Source: Phaeodactylum tricornutum CCAP 1055/1
Taxonomy: Eukaryota > Bacillariophyta > Bacillariophyceae > Surirellales > Neidiaceae
NCBI RefSeq assembly: GCF_000150955.2
Contig: NC_011691.1
Span: 310,001 to 374,000 of the forward strand
Reading direction: 5' to 3'
Length of the DNA: 64,000 bases
The translations under genes were made by a program, and so were the position numbers. The notes beneath the pieces were generated by a model that was given only the letters and a program-made list of their open reading frames with translations, was not told where the DNA came from and did not search any database. Below, piece by piece: positions 43,701 to 54,262 of the stretch; positions within the stretch are counted from its first letter, which is position 1; every line of letters begins with the position of its first letter.

Positions 43701-44903
43701 TCACGGCATTCGCAGCACTTGGAGATATGCACGGTATTCATCCTGTAAAAACGTACACAGTATTTGACGTGAGTCATCCGATAATTCCTTCGTTACCGGT
43801 AGCTTGAGTTGGGAAAAATCCCGAACTGCGTCGAGTGGAAATGTAGCAACCGTGCCTTTTTCCTGACCTAGCCATTCGTTTGTGGCAATCCAATCTTCCC
43901 ACAAATACTCGTTTCTTATCACCAAAATTGTGGAATTGAATACGCTTCCGGGAGGCAAATACTCGTCCACGACTGTTCTAGTGCCGAATCGAAAATGAGC
44001 AGGAGCATCGACTTGACCACCACCAATCCATTGCTGTGCTACTTCGCTACAATTCAGAGTGTGCACACTTTCGTTTGCAGGGGAGTCTTGGATTCTTATT
44101 TGACTGGTCAAATTACCATCGATGCTTTTGGAGGTCCCGTTTGACGCTAAGTGCCACGCAAAATCATTCACGGAAGGGAAGCACTCCCACGCGCTCCCGG
44201 TCTTGCAAAATTCTCGGTTGCATCCCTTGCGGGCACGAACGTTTTGTGGGTGCATAAAGGTAAACACCGACAAAAAACGAGAGAAAGGATCACGAATAGT
44301 GATTGCAAAGAAGTCGTGGTGCCTGGCCTTGTGAAGCCTACCAAAATCTGGCACATGGTAGTATGACGTAAGACGAGAGAGATACGACTCTGTCTCATTG
44401 CCCGGCAACCTCTCTTTACACCGATTGAGAGCGAAGGAGTGGCAACCGTATCGGAGATGTTGACTCAACGATGAGCCGCCCGTTTTACCTATGTGCACAA
44501 ATGCACCTGGGCGGCTCTGCACCCCATATTTCGTCATTACCGTTCGTCCGGATTCGTCTTGGATCAACCAAGATTGTGTCAGGCGTTGTTTAAAACTTTT
44601 TTGGGACGACGAGTAGACTGGCTCCGTGGATTGATTTTGGAAATCGACTCCGTTGTAAAAGTTATTGACGGTTTTCCAGTCTCCTCTGGGCCATCCTGTT
44701 CTATTTAGCCACATGCCCTCTGTTCCTTTAGAAATAATGGTGGCTTTCTGCTGATCGCTCCAAGTTTGTTGGATCTTGAAGTCCTTTCTATTGATTTCGC
44801 CCATGCGTTGCATGCTTGTTGCCGTAAACGCCAGAGCCACAAGCACGACAACTGCCAAGTTCATACACAATCGCAACGCGTTCTTTTCCTCAAGAAAAGC
44901 CAT
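43701..44903 (-). CDS. Membrane-bound sulfotransferase
   Basis: 400 residues, type II Golgi-style topology: short cytosolic N-terminus, one helix (LRLCMNLAVVVLVALAFTAT), a stem, then a sulfotransferase domain. The PAPS 5'-phosphosulfate loop is FVHIGKTGGSSLS (about 136-148) and the 3'-phosphate site is ITIRDPFSRFLSVF (about 205-218). It would transfer sulfate from PAPS to a glycan or similar acceptor in the Golgi; the acceptor cannot be predicted. Start ATG at 44903, MAFLEEKNALRL. One of several secretory-pathway genes in the window. Confidence 0.85.
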   Translation of the reverse strand: MAFLEEKNALRLCMNLAVVVLVALAFTATSMQRMGEINRKDFKIQQTWSDQQKATIISKGTEGMWLNRTGWPRGDWKTVNNFYNGVDFQNQSTEPVYSSSQKSFKQRLTQSWLIQDESGRTVMTKYGVQSRPGAFVHIGKTGGSSLSQHLRYGCHSFALNRCKERLPGNETESYLSRLTSYYHVPDFGRLHKARHHDFFAITIRDPFSRFLSVFTFMHPQNVRARKGCNREFCKTGSAWECFPSVNDFAWHLASNGTSKSIDGNLTSQIRIQDSPANESVHTLNCSEVAQQWIGGGQVDAPAHFRFGTRTVVDEYLPPGSVFNSTILVIRNEYLWEDWIATNEWLGQEKGTVATFPLDAVRDFSQLKLPVTKELSDDSRQILCTFLQDEYRAYLQVLRMP

Positions 44904-45931
44904 GAACAGAATGTAAAGTTTCTCTTTGCGCTATGAGAGCAACCAACTATACTCTCATTGAAACCGATGTACGCAAGCAAGGATGCAAGTGATAAGAAGA
45001 CGGACGGATTATAAGGAGGAAATTGCCTAGTCGGGATTTTCGTTCTTTGTCAGGCCGCACCTAATCAGAATTTTGCAATGTAAGTAAATCCTTTGAACGC
45101 CAAGCTTTATTGAAAACAGTAAAAGCAAGTTAAGCTTTACTCTACTTGTCTTCAATTATATTCCACATAATTTTATACATAAGCTAGTCACTTTCGCTAA
45201 TACTTACAGTGCATGATATTTCAGATTCAAACGCCGAAAAGTATAATATTATAAGCCGCACGATAAATATCATCGCCAAGTGTGTAGGTGTATTTCCGCT
45301 ACTTGATTGTGAGAGTAGCTCAATAGTCGGACACGCGTTTCAGATTTCCGTTGAGTAATTTTTGTTCTTATGAAAACAAAGCTCGGATTCCTAAGGATTA
45401 GATTCAAAGCTTGCATGTTGACAATATAGCGTATCAATAAGTTGCACTGGCGTAACTGAATGTGAAAGTGGATCTCCCACCCTTCGTGGCTACATCGGTC
45501 CGCGACCGGACCAGGAAAATTGCATGGCAATGAGGCCTTACGTTAGCCCTTACAACAATATTTAGATGATCTCTTAGAGTAGATCCTATTTACAATTTTC
45601 ACATTCACCATCAGTTGACGTGCACGTTCCGATACCGATGAATTTTGAGGAAACTGGATAAAATGTGTATGCTGCAACTTTTGTCGCTGTTAGGCTCCCA
45701 AAATCACCACTGATAGTGAGTGCTTCACAGCATCTGGTCATTGCCTGGCAAAGACGTAGGTGTATGCATCAGGATACGAGCTCCGTGGAGAGGACCTAAA
45801 AGTATTTGCTTGATTACGACTTCGATCAATTCCGAGCCGACACTCCCTTTCTCGGAGGCGAAAGAATAACGCTGTTTTGCACGGTTATTAGTAAAGGCGA
45901 GAAAAGGGGTGTATTAAAAAACGAAAGCTCT
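44904..45931. other. Intergenic, AT-rich, no recognised gene
   Basis: About 1 kb. Only short frames. The central part (about 45070-45260) is AT-rich. Confidence 0.5.
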
Positions 45932-47515
45932 CTAGGAAAACTTGGTAGGATCAAAGGCAAATCCCATCTTTCCGTCCACAAATTTTCCGGCTGCCGAAGG
46001 TTTGCCTTTCTTCAAAGTACCCGGCAAGACAAAGACACCTGGGCGGGACATGTCTAATTTCCCTTTCAGCGCACCCAGGTCCTCATCCTCTTCGTCTTCC
46101 TCGGGCAAGCAGCACGCGCAACCAGCTTTTGCGGTCGATTTCAGCGTCCAGTGTTGTGTCGGCTGGACCGTGTCTTGAAGGGTTTTGTTTTCAATAAGTA
46201 TCAGCTTGTGCTGAAAGACCGCGTTTTCGATTGGCTTTCGGTAAGCGTCAATCTTCGCTAATGGAGCCAGCGGTTTGCGCTCCCGCAAGTACGAGAACGC
46301 CGCGTCTAGGGTTTCCGACGGAACCTCCCCTCTGGTTCGGCTGCCACATACGTACTGCAAGAGCGACCGTGTGGTCCAGTGCCGAACGTCTAGCGATACA
46401 GGAGTCAGCAAGTAATCGGTTTTGAGTACGTAGGGGAGATATCCATTGATCCGTTCGTCTTCTTTCAACAAGAAAAAGGCGTCTACCGCAGCCATCCAAG
46501 TTTCGACAACGTCGGCAATTTCTATCGGCAGCGAAACGAGTGCCCGCGAGTACGGTGGCATCGTGTTGACGGAATGAAGCATACTACGAGAAAGCGGTGT
46601 GGTGTAGGACACCGGGTGTGGGAACTGAAGCGCGTCACTAACACATTCCGGAACGTGATTGCGTTGGAAGGAGCGCCGTCCGTGGAAGGCGGCCTGAGCC
46701 GTCTGGATGCAGCCGGTGTAGCAAAACAGGTGTCGGTCGTCCGGGAAGACTTGTTGAAGCATGGGAAGCAAAATTGGCGTCACTGCAGCGCCGTAGGATA
46801 TCAGCAGTGTGGGTTGTTCGCAATTCCAAGCCTGCATTCGACAAAACGCGTACAGGACCCGTTCAAGGTCGTCGCGTGGGTGTAGGTTCTTCCGCGTCAG
46901 CAGGGCTAGCTGAGTCAACCAGAGAGGATTTTCGTAAATTTCCACCGCACTTTTGGTGATTTGCAAGAGATCCTTGACCAATGCACTTGCCGTCGAGGCG
47001 GCGGCATCGGCCAGGAAGCAGAATGTCGTGGAGTGAATCTTTCGTTCCATGGCGTCGGCGAGCGCCATTCCGAACGTCGTCAAAGGTAATTGATAGATTT
47101 GCGAGGACTCTTGGTCGTACAGCCATACATAATAGTCGGTGGAGGGCATGCGTTCATCCGTACAAATCTTTCCGATTCGTAGTCGTCCCTTGCGGTCGAC
47201 GATCGCTTGTACCAAAAGTTCCACGTGCGCCATATCGCGAACCAATTTGGTTTGTGCGAGCTCGATTTCGTCGTTATAGTTGCCAACCCCTCCCGCCAGT
47301 ACGTACGAGCATTGCAACACGGCACGTTCCATGGCTTGCCGCCACCGGTAGCCGTATTCGGCACTCCGTTTCGCGTGGGTGCGTTCCGGGGATAGAATCC
47401 TCCGGCTGACGGTGTCCGAGCTGGCGGCCGTCAAGACGCCGACGCCGCACGCGGCCAACGCGGCCGCTCCCACAGTAACCGCTGTAGTCCAGTCCACGGC
47501 ACTCCCGTCAGTCAT
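45932..47515 (-). CDS. Unknown conserved-looking 527-residue protein
   Basis: Not recognised. A single long frame with good coding character. Residues about 9-32 form a small, Ala/Val/Gly-rich hydrophobic segment that may be a membrane anchor. The middle is a globular alpha/beta sequence with some striking pieces (YGYRWRQAMERAVLQCSYVLAG broken by no low complexity; LLISYGAAVTPILLPMLQQVFPDDRHLFCYTG). Near the C-terminus is a Cys cluster (CACC) followed by an acidic run (EEDEEDEDLG) and a Gly/Lys-rich tail. The hydrophobic start plus a large soluble domain suggests attachment to an organelle membrane with the bulk in the cytosol; this is inference. Start ATG 47515. Confidence 0.7.
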   Translation of the reverse strand: MTDGSAVDWTTAVTVGAAALAACGVGVLTAASSDTVSRRILSPERTHAKRSAEYGYRWRQAMERAVLQCSYVLAGGVGNYNDEIELAQTKLVRDMAHVELLVQAIVDRKGRLRIGKICTDERMPSTDYYVWLYDQESSQIYQLPLTTFGMALADAMERKIHSTTFCFLADAAASTASALVKDLLQITKSAVEIYENPLWLTQLALLTRKNLHPRDDLERVLYAFCRMQAWNCEQPTLLISYGAAVTPILLPMLQQVFPDDRHLFCYTGCIQTAQAAFHGRRSFQRNHVPECVSDALQFPHPVSYTTPLSRSMLHSVNTMPPYSRALVSLPIEIADVVETWMAAVDAFFLLKEDERINGYLPYVLKTDYLLTPVSLDVRHWTTRSLLQYVCGSRTRGEVPSETLDAAFSYLRERKPLAPLAKIDAYRKPIENAVFQHKLILIENKTLQDTVQPTQHWTLKSTAKAGCACCLPEEDEEDEDLGALKGKLDMSRPGVFVLPGTLKKGKPSAAGKFVDGKMGFAFDPTKFS

Positions 47516-48043
47516 AGTGGCGGAACGGGGGAAACCGAGAAGTTTATGGTTTTGTGTCGGCCTATGATTGACGCTGAGAAAAGGAAATCGTTTACCGTTT
47601 ACAGAGAGGCTACTGGATCGGTCGAGTTCGCAATACGTACGCCGTCCGTCTCGAACACCGACTCCAACCCTAAGGACGAGAAGGTGGTAGTTCCTAAGCT
47701 AAAATACGATATGGTTGTAGGTGTCCTCTAACGACAAGTGAAAAAAGCTATGCTTTCTCACTAACAGGTTTGTCTCGATTGGTAACTTTTGTGGCTAACG
47801 TACTTTGCCTTACTGACAGTGAAACACCGGGTTGTCTCCAGAAAATCCGTCTCCAACCTGTAAGGCTTCACGAGAATGTTCGCTCGCATTCGCTAGTTGC
47901 TACGCTTTTGAACTGTACGAGGGACTTGCCTTGGATTGCATCGTCCTGCAGTTCGGTGAATCATTTCCAAACGAGGAGCACTGGGAAAGGAGCCTTTTCC
48001 TTGTGTATTGTACGGGCGACAGCAGCGCACAATCTCTCTGCTC

Positions 48044-48080
<37 letters not shown>

Positions 48081-48183
48081 CAGTAGCAATAGTACTCATA
48101 GTCGAGTCGTTCGACTTCCCCCGACTACTGGCAACCGACACTGCGTGCGGGAATGGAGCATCGGTATAGTGGTACGTTTCCCG
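47516..48183. other. Intergenic with CTA microsatellite
   Basis: No gene recognised. A CTA/TAC trinucleotide run occupies about 48044-48080; it makes poly-Tyr or poly-Thr/Ser frames that should not be read as protein. Confidence 0.55.
48044..48080. repeat. CTA trinucleotide microsatellite
   Basis: About twelve uninterrupted units. It lies about 100 bp beyond the stop of the glycosyltransferase gene. Confidence 0.9.
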
Positions 48184-49281
48184 TCACCGTCCGGACGATT
48201 GCACAATGTCACTAGTGGTGTGGCGACCACGGTTTTGTCGTACCAACGGGGCTCCTTCGTAGGTACCGTCGTCGCGTCGCCAACCTTCGTTGGCAATCAC
48301 GGCACAAAAGGTAGGAATGCCGAACCATTGATTATCGGCCAGCCAGACATCGATCGGCCCCACAACGGGCAATTGATCCAACAATAGAGCCGCTGCTGCT
48401 TGAGTGATTATATACGCGTGGGTATGAAATCCGTATTCGGGTCGGTACAGGTGCACGGTGGGATGGCGAGGATCGTGCGAGGTCCGTCGACGATGCGGAG
48501 GGCAGTCCCCCCTTGCTCCGTCACGTTCCAACAGTACACGTGCGCCACGATCGGAAAAGCCCAAATACAGGATACCCCAAGTAGGGTCGTTGCCCCGGGG
48601 AAGTTGCTCCCACGCCCGGGCCCAACACTTTTCGAATCGACTCTGGCCCCGATGACTGGTAAAGGAAACATCGTCTTCCAACACTAGCATGGTGGGACCA
48701 TTCTCGCTGTCATGAGTACTACTACTGCTACCACCACTGCTATGTCTCGCGTCACCATTGTCACTACAACGGTGGGTCGGATCGTGGACCAGTTCTCGCC
48801 AGAGGGCCACGTGGGATCGGGCACAGCCTCGTTCGCCAGGCGTTAGTATTTTGGGGCCAGGAATGACCCGGGCACTGTAGCGGGCATTGTTGGTGGCATC
48901 CCATTCCCATTGGACGTCGTTTTCGTCCGCGGACGAAAACGACGTGGGAGTCTCCGTCGGGGTGGAGTTTGTGGACGACGGGGGCGGGCACGGTGGGGGT
49001 CCGCCTGTGCACGCGGGAAACCGTTGCATTTGGGCAGCGAACGACCGACTAACGCGGACTGCTTCTTGTTGCATTTGTATCCATTTATCCGGACGGGACT
49101 GTAGATTGATACACCGGATAGAGGTTACGGAGGGGAGTGTGCGTGACACTGGGATACGAGAGGTGGTGGCAGTGGCAGTGGCCGACTCGGGTGCTCCGGT
49201 AAGAAGGTCCGGACGTGTCTCGTCTACCGCAGCAGCAGCATCACGGGATCGACGTCGTCGATGTGGAGGCACGTACGCCAT
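48184..49281 (-). CDS. Glycosyltransferase family 25-like protein
   Basis: 365 residues. Features of GT25 (LPS glycosyltransferase / collagen galactosyltransferase type): opening strand IRCINLQSRPDKW, the conserved LTPGERGCARSHVALWREL, the acidic nucleotide-sugar/metal motif MLVLEDDVSF, and later YGFHTHAYIITQAAAALLL and PIDVWLAD. The N-terminus is basic and low-complexity with no clear signal or membrane helix, so location is uncertain. Two Ser/Thr-rich and Pro-rich inserts (residues about 95-120 and 180-200) are longer than in bacterial relatives. Acceptor unknown. Start ATG 49281. Confidence 0.82.
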   Translation of the reverse strand: MAYVPPHRRRRSRDAAAAVDETRPDLLTGAPESATATATTSRIPVSRTLPSVTSIRCINLQSRPDKWIQMQQEAVRVSRSFAAQMQRFPACTGGPPPCPPPSSTNSTPTETPTSFSSADENDVQWEWDATNNARYSARVIPGPKILTPGERGCARSHVALWRELVHDPTHRCSDNGDARHSSGGSSSSTHDSENGPTMLVLEDDVSFTSHRGQSRFEKCWARAWEQLPRGNDPTWGILYLGFSDRGARVLLERDGARGDCPPHRRRTSHDPRHPTVHLYRPEYGFHTHAYIITQAAAALLLDQLPVVGPIDVWLADNQWFGIPTFCAVIANEGWRRDDGTYEGAPLVRQNRGRHTTSDIVQSSGR

Positions 49282-49959
49282 TGGACCGACACTCGAGCAC
49301 GACTCTTTTTGCGGGGAAATGAGGAGACACTTGTTCGATAGTGTAGTTTAAGGAATCGAATATAAAAGTAGTGTCAAGGAGGTACAGGCTTGACAGTGAA
49401 TCACTTCTATCAGTGAACCCGTCTACCTTCCTAACAGGGTTTGGGGTTGGGTAACAGTCAGGTATTACATCACTACCTACTACTCTCTACTAGCTAGAGA
49501 CAACGTTCGGTCGATTGGTAGGTTCTCCACGTGGGTGTACACGAGGTCCGTCGCAACGACACGACCCAATGAGTTCGCGGAAGAATCCGAGTTGCCGTCG
49601 GTCCTGGTGCGGAACGAATGCAGTGCGCGTGTCTGCTCGGCGAGGTTTGCCCCGCACCGGACGAAACTTCATGCGGAAACTGAACCACCACCGATTGTCC
49701 GATACAAAAATAGGTAGGTGTTTGTCGGCGTTTGGGTCTCGCTGACGACACCACGAACGAACGACGTTGGTTCGTTTCTCACTGTTTTTCTCTCACCGTC
49801 CAGCCAGTCAACACTCGGGTCCACAATATACAAGCATTCACTGTCGGTGCACCAACGAGCTCTTCGTCACTCTCTTTCACAGTTTCACACAATCACACAC
49901 ACTCTCACAAATAGACACATTCACTCTCACATTCACACACCTTTCTCTCACAGACAACC
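49282..49959. promoter_or_regulatory. Divergent intergenic with CA/CT-rich leader
   Basis: Holds the promoters of the GT25-like (minus) and ABC-F (plus) genes. The last 90 bp before the ABC-F ATG (about 49867-49955) are a pyrimidine- and CA-rich run, presumably its 5' leader. An inverted TGACTGT-like motif (TTGACAGTGAATCAC) is near 49391. Confidence 0.45.
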
Positions 49960-51852
49960 ATGAGAATACGGTGTGTCGTCGTGTGGGTGGGAACCTGGAC
50001 GACGCTCACGTCGGCTTGGATGATGCCTGGTCGGACGAGCTCCATCGCACCGGGACGGCACCGAGTTGCCCATCGCGACGTGACTCTCGCGTCCACCGTC
50101 GCGGCTCCGGACGAAGTCGCCGGCACGACGGTCGGCGACACGAAAGGGGCAGTCTTGCGTCTCGCGGACGTGGCCATTTCTCGCGGAGCCTCGTCACTCT
50201 TGCAAAACATTGCCTGGAGTGTGCAAACCAACGAACGGTGGGGCATTGTCGGTCCCAACGGAGCCGGCAAGTCCACTCTCCTGGGAGCCATTACCGGGAC
50301 GGTGCGGATGGACCGGGGAGCCGCCTTGGTCGGACCCAAAGTGCGTGTCGGACATCTCCGACAATCCGCCGTCAGTGGATCCGTGCGGACGCTGGCGGAA
50401 GAAGCCCGCAGCGAAATGGTAGAGATTGAACACGCACGGGAACGACTCCACCTCACGACTCTCGTAGTGGAAGGTGGGGATTACAGTGATCAGGCCTTGG
50501 CCGAGTTGGGGGAAGCCCAGGAACAATTCGAAAAGGCGGGTGGCTACGAACAGGAACAAATGGTGGATTCCGTACTCAAAGGATTGGGATTTGAACCCCA
50601 AGACTCGCATCGCTTGTGCAGCGACTTTTCCGGCGGCTGGCAAATGAGAATTGCCCTCGCCAGACTGCTTTTGAGCAAACCCTCTCTGTTACTCCTCGAC
50701 GAACCCTCCAATCACTTGGATTCCTCCGCGCGAGATTGGTTGGGCAAATACATTGCCAAGTACGACGGCAGCGTGGTTCTCGTTTCGCACGACGTGGAAC
50801 TTTTGGACGCCTCGGTCAATTCCATTGCCGAAATATCCGGCAATACGCTCCTGGAATACCGCGGTTGTTCCTACAGCAAGTACCTCGACGAAAAAGAGTT
50901 CCGCGCCCAGTCCGCCGAAGCCGAATACAAACGCAATCTCGAAGAAGCCGCCCGGCTACAGTCCTTTATCGACAAATTCGGAGCGAGTGCCACCAAGGCG
51001 GCCTCGGCACAGTCCCGCGTCAAAATGTTGGAAAAAATGAAACGCGAAGGCAAGCTAGATCCACCCCCCGTGGCGGTCGTCTCCCGTGGACCACAGCCGG
51101 AACTCGTCCTGCCCCCGCCACCCAAACCCAACGGCGAAAACCTTCTTGCTCTCACCAACGCCTCGATTGGGCACGATCCCGACCAAGAACCGCTGCTCAC
51201 GAATATTGATCTCACCATTACGCGAGGTATGAAACTGCTACTCCGGGGACCCAACGGCGCCGGCAAGTCGACCCTCTTGAAGGCGCTGCGTGGGAATCTA
51301 CCCCACATGCTGATGCAAGGCACCCGTACCGAGAACGACCGTCTGCGACTGGGGGTCTTCACCCAAGACTTGGCGCAGGAACTCGATACCAACGCTCGCG
51401 CCGTCGACCTAGTGACTGCGTATGCCCGGGAAGGAGCGGACGGAAACGTTGCCGTGACGGACGAAGCAGCCAGAAGCGTCATGGGCCGACTTAATTTGGG
51501 TGGCGAAAAGCCACTCCGCAAGGTAGGGGCGCTCAGTGGAGGAGAAAAGGCACGCGTAGCGTTGAGTATGTTTGCCCTCAAGGCTAGTAATTTACTCATG
51601 CTGGACGAGCCCAGTAACCATTTGGACGTGGGCTGCATTGATGCTCTGGCCAGGGCCTTGAGTGGATGGGGAGGAAAAGACGGAGCCGTCGTGGTCATTT
51701 CTCACGACAAGGCCTTTTGTGAAAAAGTGGGCTTCACCCATGTCGGAACAGTGATGAACGGGGGCATTGTGCTGGAACAGCGATCCCTTCGTGAAAGCGA
51801 CTGGGAACAGTACGACATTGGCGCTGCCAATGCCAAACTTTCCCGCACATAA
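49960..51852 (+). CDS. Plastid ABC-F ATPase
   Basis: ABC-F proteins are soluble twin-ATPase proteins that act on ribosomes; this one is probably in the plastid. 630 residues without intron. The N-terminus is a signal peptide ending TSAWMMP, i.e. with an aromatic residue at the expected cleavage point (Trp). Domain 1: Walker A GPNGAGKST (98-106), signature FSGGWQMRIALARLL, Walker B LLLLDEPSNHLD, then the switch LVSHD. A charged interdomain linker (KEFRAQSAEAEYKRNLEEAA) follows. Domain 2: Walker A GPNGAGKST, signature LSGGEKARVALS, Walker B LLMLDEPSNHLD, VVISHD. Both sites look intact. The linker looks like that of the plant ABCF5/Uup-like group, a guess. Confidence 0.9.
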   Translation: MRIRCVVVWVGTWTTLTSAWMMPGRTSSIAPGRHRVAHRDVTLASTVAAPDEVAGTTVGDTKGAVLRLADVAISRGASSLLQNIAWSVQTNERWGIVGPNGAGKSTLLGAITGTVRMDRGAALVGPKVRVGHLRQSAVSGSVRTLAEEARSEMVEIEHARERLHLTTLVVEGGDYSDQALAELGEAQEQFEKAGGYEQEQMVDSVLKGLGFEPQDSHRLCSDFSGGWQMRIALARLLLSKPSLLLLDEPSNHLDSSARDWLGKYIAKYDGSVVLVSHDVELLDASVNSIAEISGNTLLEYRGCSYSKYLDEKEFRAQSAEAEYKRNLEEAARLQSFIDKFGASATKAASAQSRVKMLEKMKREGKLDPPPVAVVSRGPQPELVLPPPPKPNGENLLALTNASIGHDPDQEPLLTNIDLTITRGMKLLLRGPNGAGKSTLLKALRGNLPHMLMQGTRTENDRLRLGVFTQDLAQELDTNARAVDLVTAYAREGADGNVAVTDEAARSVMGRLNLGGEKPLRKVGALSGGEKARVALSMFALKASNLLMLDEPSNHLDVGCIDALARALSGWGGKDGAVVVISHDKAFCEKVGFTHVGTVMNGGIVLEQRSLRESDWEQYDIGAANAKLSRT

Positions 51853-52533
51853 TATTTACATTTAGTAGTACACTGTAAACTAGTTTGTGAGGCCTCGTGA
51901 GTCGGCTGGATGACGCAAGAGGATTCGGGAGGGGGCCGGAAAGCCGATCAGGCAACCATCCCTCCCACATTTAAATCGGAATTCTCACCAACAGATAGCC
52001 GACGTACCATATTCTACATAAAAGGACTTAGGATTGGCCCAACGCAGTTTATTTCGATCGATGACGGCGACTCCTTCTCGAGGCAGAGGCCACTTGGTCG
52101 TTTACAACGGATCATCGGTCCGTATTCGACGCAAATAAGTACGGCGACCCTGAAGTGGTCGCCTACTTTGTCGGACGGCCACACATGCTGTCTCGCTTGT
52201 TTGGAGTTTCAATAGGTAATTGTTATGATAAGGATGAGAAGCCCAAATAAACTAAAGCCACATTTATGGGAAGACTTAAATACCCGACTCTCGCTACAAA
52301 GTATTCGATTCCATTGGTGGAGCTAAAGTTTCAGTAATAAATAGAAGTCCCATCCTTGTCCGTTGGAGCTCAACAAAAAAACACACACACTACGTACATG
52401 GCAGGCCGAAAAAATTTGGTTGGCATTCCAAGTCGACCAATTAGACGGCGCAGGTTTTTTACAAGCGCTTACTTCTCTAGAGCAGCCATCGCGCAAGTAG
52501 CTCCCACAATTCGAAACCAAACTGACTTTAAGG
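51853..52533. other. Intergenic, no recognised feature
   Basis: About 680 bp with only short frames; holds the promoter of the small HA-domain gene. Confidence 0.5.
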
Positions 52534-53097
52534 ATGCCGACTCTTGTACAAGAGCTTACGCAGCCTCAGTTGGAATGGTTGTACAAATACCAATGTTTGC
52601 TGGACACTACAGATCCGCAAGAATGTGATTACGAGACAATGGTGGAGAGCACCCTGACAGGGCGCCAGAGTGGGGACCATAGCGGCGACGAAAGCCCTCT
52701 GCGCCGCAAACGGGCGCGAATGCACCAGGAATGCACCTTGTGCAAGAGTGTGCCTTTCCCTTACAGTGGGGATAACCTTAGTTGGGATCAGCAGTTTAAG
52801 AACCTTTTGACCTTCAAAAGCGTACATGGTGTAAGTCTCTTTGGACCGACAGCAAAGGAATGTAACATAGAGCATTCTCCTTCTTATTCCTTCTCTTTTG
52901 CTCCTCAGCACTGTAAAGTACCGCCTTGCAGTGACGTTTGCTGCCCAGAGCTGAGTAACTGGATCGGGTTGCAACGCTTGAAATACAAATGCCCGTCAAA
53001 GTACGGAGGATTAAGCAACACCCGAACCAAAATGATAGAAAAGGCTCTCTTTGAGATATCATCGAATTGTCTCGCCGAGACGATTAGCTTTGCTTAA
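52534..53097 (+). CDS. Small single-HA-domain protein
   Basis: Two exons, 52534-52830 and 52909-53097; 161 residues spliced. The HA module is WDQQFKNLLTFKSVHG-HCKVPP ... ELSNWIGLQRLKYK, with the intron between HG and HC, two codons before the place used in the three-repeat HA gene at 34100-35626. The 78-bp intron (GTAAGT...CTCAG) is a multiple of three with no stop, so the unspliced reading is also open and would add 26 residues inside the module. The N-terminal part has a basic patch (RRKRARMH) and a Cys pair (CTLC). Function unknown, probably nucleic-acid binding. Confidence 0.65.
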   Translation: MPTLVQELTQPQLEWLYKYQCLLDTTDPQECDYETMVESTLTGRQSGDHSGDESPLRRKRARMHQECTLCKSVPFPYSGDNLSWDQQFKNLLTFKSVHGVSLFGPTAKECNIEHSPSYSFSFAPQHCKVPPCSDVCCPELSNWIGLQRLKYKCPSKYGGLSNTRTKMIEKALFEISSNCLAETISFA

Positions 53098-53605
53098 AGA
53101 GCTACCAGCCTTCGTAACAGACATAACTCTCTCCTTGCCAAGCAAGTGTTTTGATTTCAACCTTGAAACTCTTTTGCCAGGGTCGAAATTGGTGGATGCA
53201 CTTCAACCTACGACCACTTCAACCGATTGGATGCAATAGCTGGTACGAAGCAGATCCTGCGTTCAAGTTTTCACGGAGCGCAACAAAAGACGCCAACAGT
53301 AGCAGGTCTTGCGGTGACAATCAATTCTACAAACCTGGCAATCGCTTGACAATGGCAGTTCGCAACAGAACAGCACATAAACAATGACCAAAATTGTAAC
53401 AAATAGCAAAGACGGGCAAGAGAGCTTTCACTCTTTAGTAGGGCTTCCATGATGGCAGTTTTAAGCTATCTATGCTTCCAGTGGATTCAGCAAACTAGAA
53501 GGAATCCAGCAGTAAACGTATATACGCTCCCACGTGTCAGTATTTTCTATCCAAAGTAAAGTGGAAGCCCATCAAAGAAAGCAAAGTCCGCAGGCATTTA
53601 TGCCG
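53098..53605. other. Intergenic, no recognised feature
   Basis: Short frames only. A frame that overlaps the end of the HA gene (53051-53239) has basic Arg-rich content but no family signal; it could be a further exon. Confidence 0.4.
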
Positions 53606-54262
53606 CTATTGGGCCGGACGACATTCCGGCTCATCCTCAGAATCTCCTTTCTCGTCATCTGGGGCTGTATCCGGAAAACTTTGTCGCCCTTCTGGCCGGG
53701 TCCTTCGAAGAATATCGATAGAGGGTATGTCATTGGTAAAAGGACTTGACACCGGTCTTCGGGGGTACAAAGCCGAAGACGGGCTTCCTTCTTCACCTCT
53801 GGTCCACGCTTCACTAAGCCAATCAGTACTTTCTTCGGAAGTCGATTCCACCAAGTTGCTCGAAGGAGGTGCGGGGACATAGCTACTGGTGACTTCGACA
53901 ATGTTTCTCCTGCCGTCCTGTAGCGACTGCGCCGAATCCCGAGCGACAGTGCGAAGGTGTTCGTGTGTGGCTCTCGACGATTGCTGTTCAAATATCATAC
54001 TACCGACCGCGGGAATAGAAGATGACGATGAACCGCCCGAATTTAACAGTGCCGGATGGAAAATCCATGGCGAGGATAAAAAACTGCTCGATTCGCCAGG
54101 GTTTCCGGATCGTCGGAGAGAAATTGCTAACGCCGAAGCCAACGTAATGTTCGGGACTCGCTGCTCCCTATCTTGAGGAGTGTCGTCATTGCCTTGCGAA
54201 GAAGACCTGTTGGGTCTCCTTGATTGTAGATTTCTTTCGGAGCTTTGTTCTTCATCTTTCAT
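53606..54262 (-). CDS. Hypothetical Ser/Pro-rich protein
   Basis: 218 residues, ATG at 54262. No domain recognised. Composition is polar and low-complexity: Ser runs (SSSSS), Arg/Pro patches (RRPNRSSSQ, YPRRPVSSPF) and an acidic tail (PDDEKGDSEDEPE). Probably disordered. The frame is long for a chance minus-strand frame, and codons look like those of neighbouring genes, but the evidence for a gene is only composition and length. Confidence 0.45.
   Translation of the reverse strand: MKDEEQSSERNLQSRRPNRSSSQGNDDTPQDREQRVPNITLASALAISLRRSGNPGESSSFLSSPWIFHPALLNSGGSSSSSIPAVGSMIFEQQSSRATHEHLRTVARDSAQSLQDGRRNIVEVTSSYVPAPPSSNLVESTSEESTDWLSEAWTRGEEGSPSSALYPRRPVSSPFTNDIPSIDILRRTRPEGRQSFPDTAPDDEKGDSEDEPECRPAQ

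Noticed and set aside
48044-48080. Poly-Tyr/Thr/Ser reading frames
   Set aside because: They are products of the CTA microsatellite.
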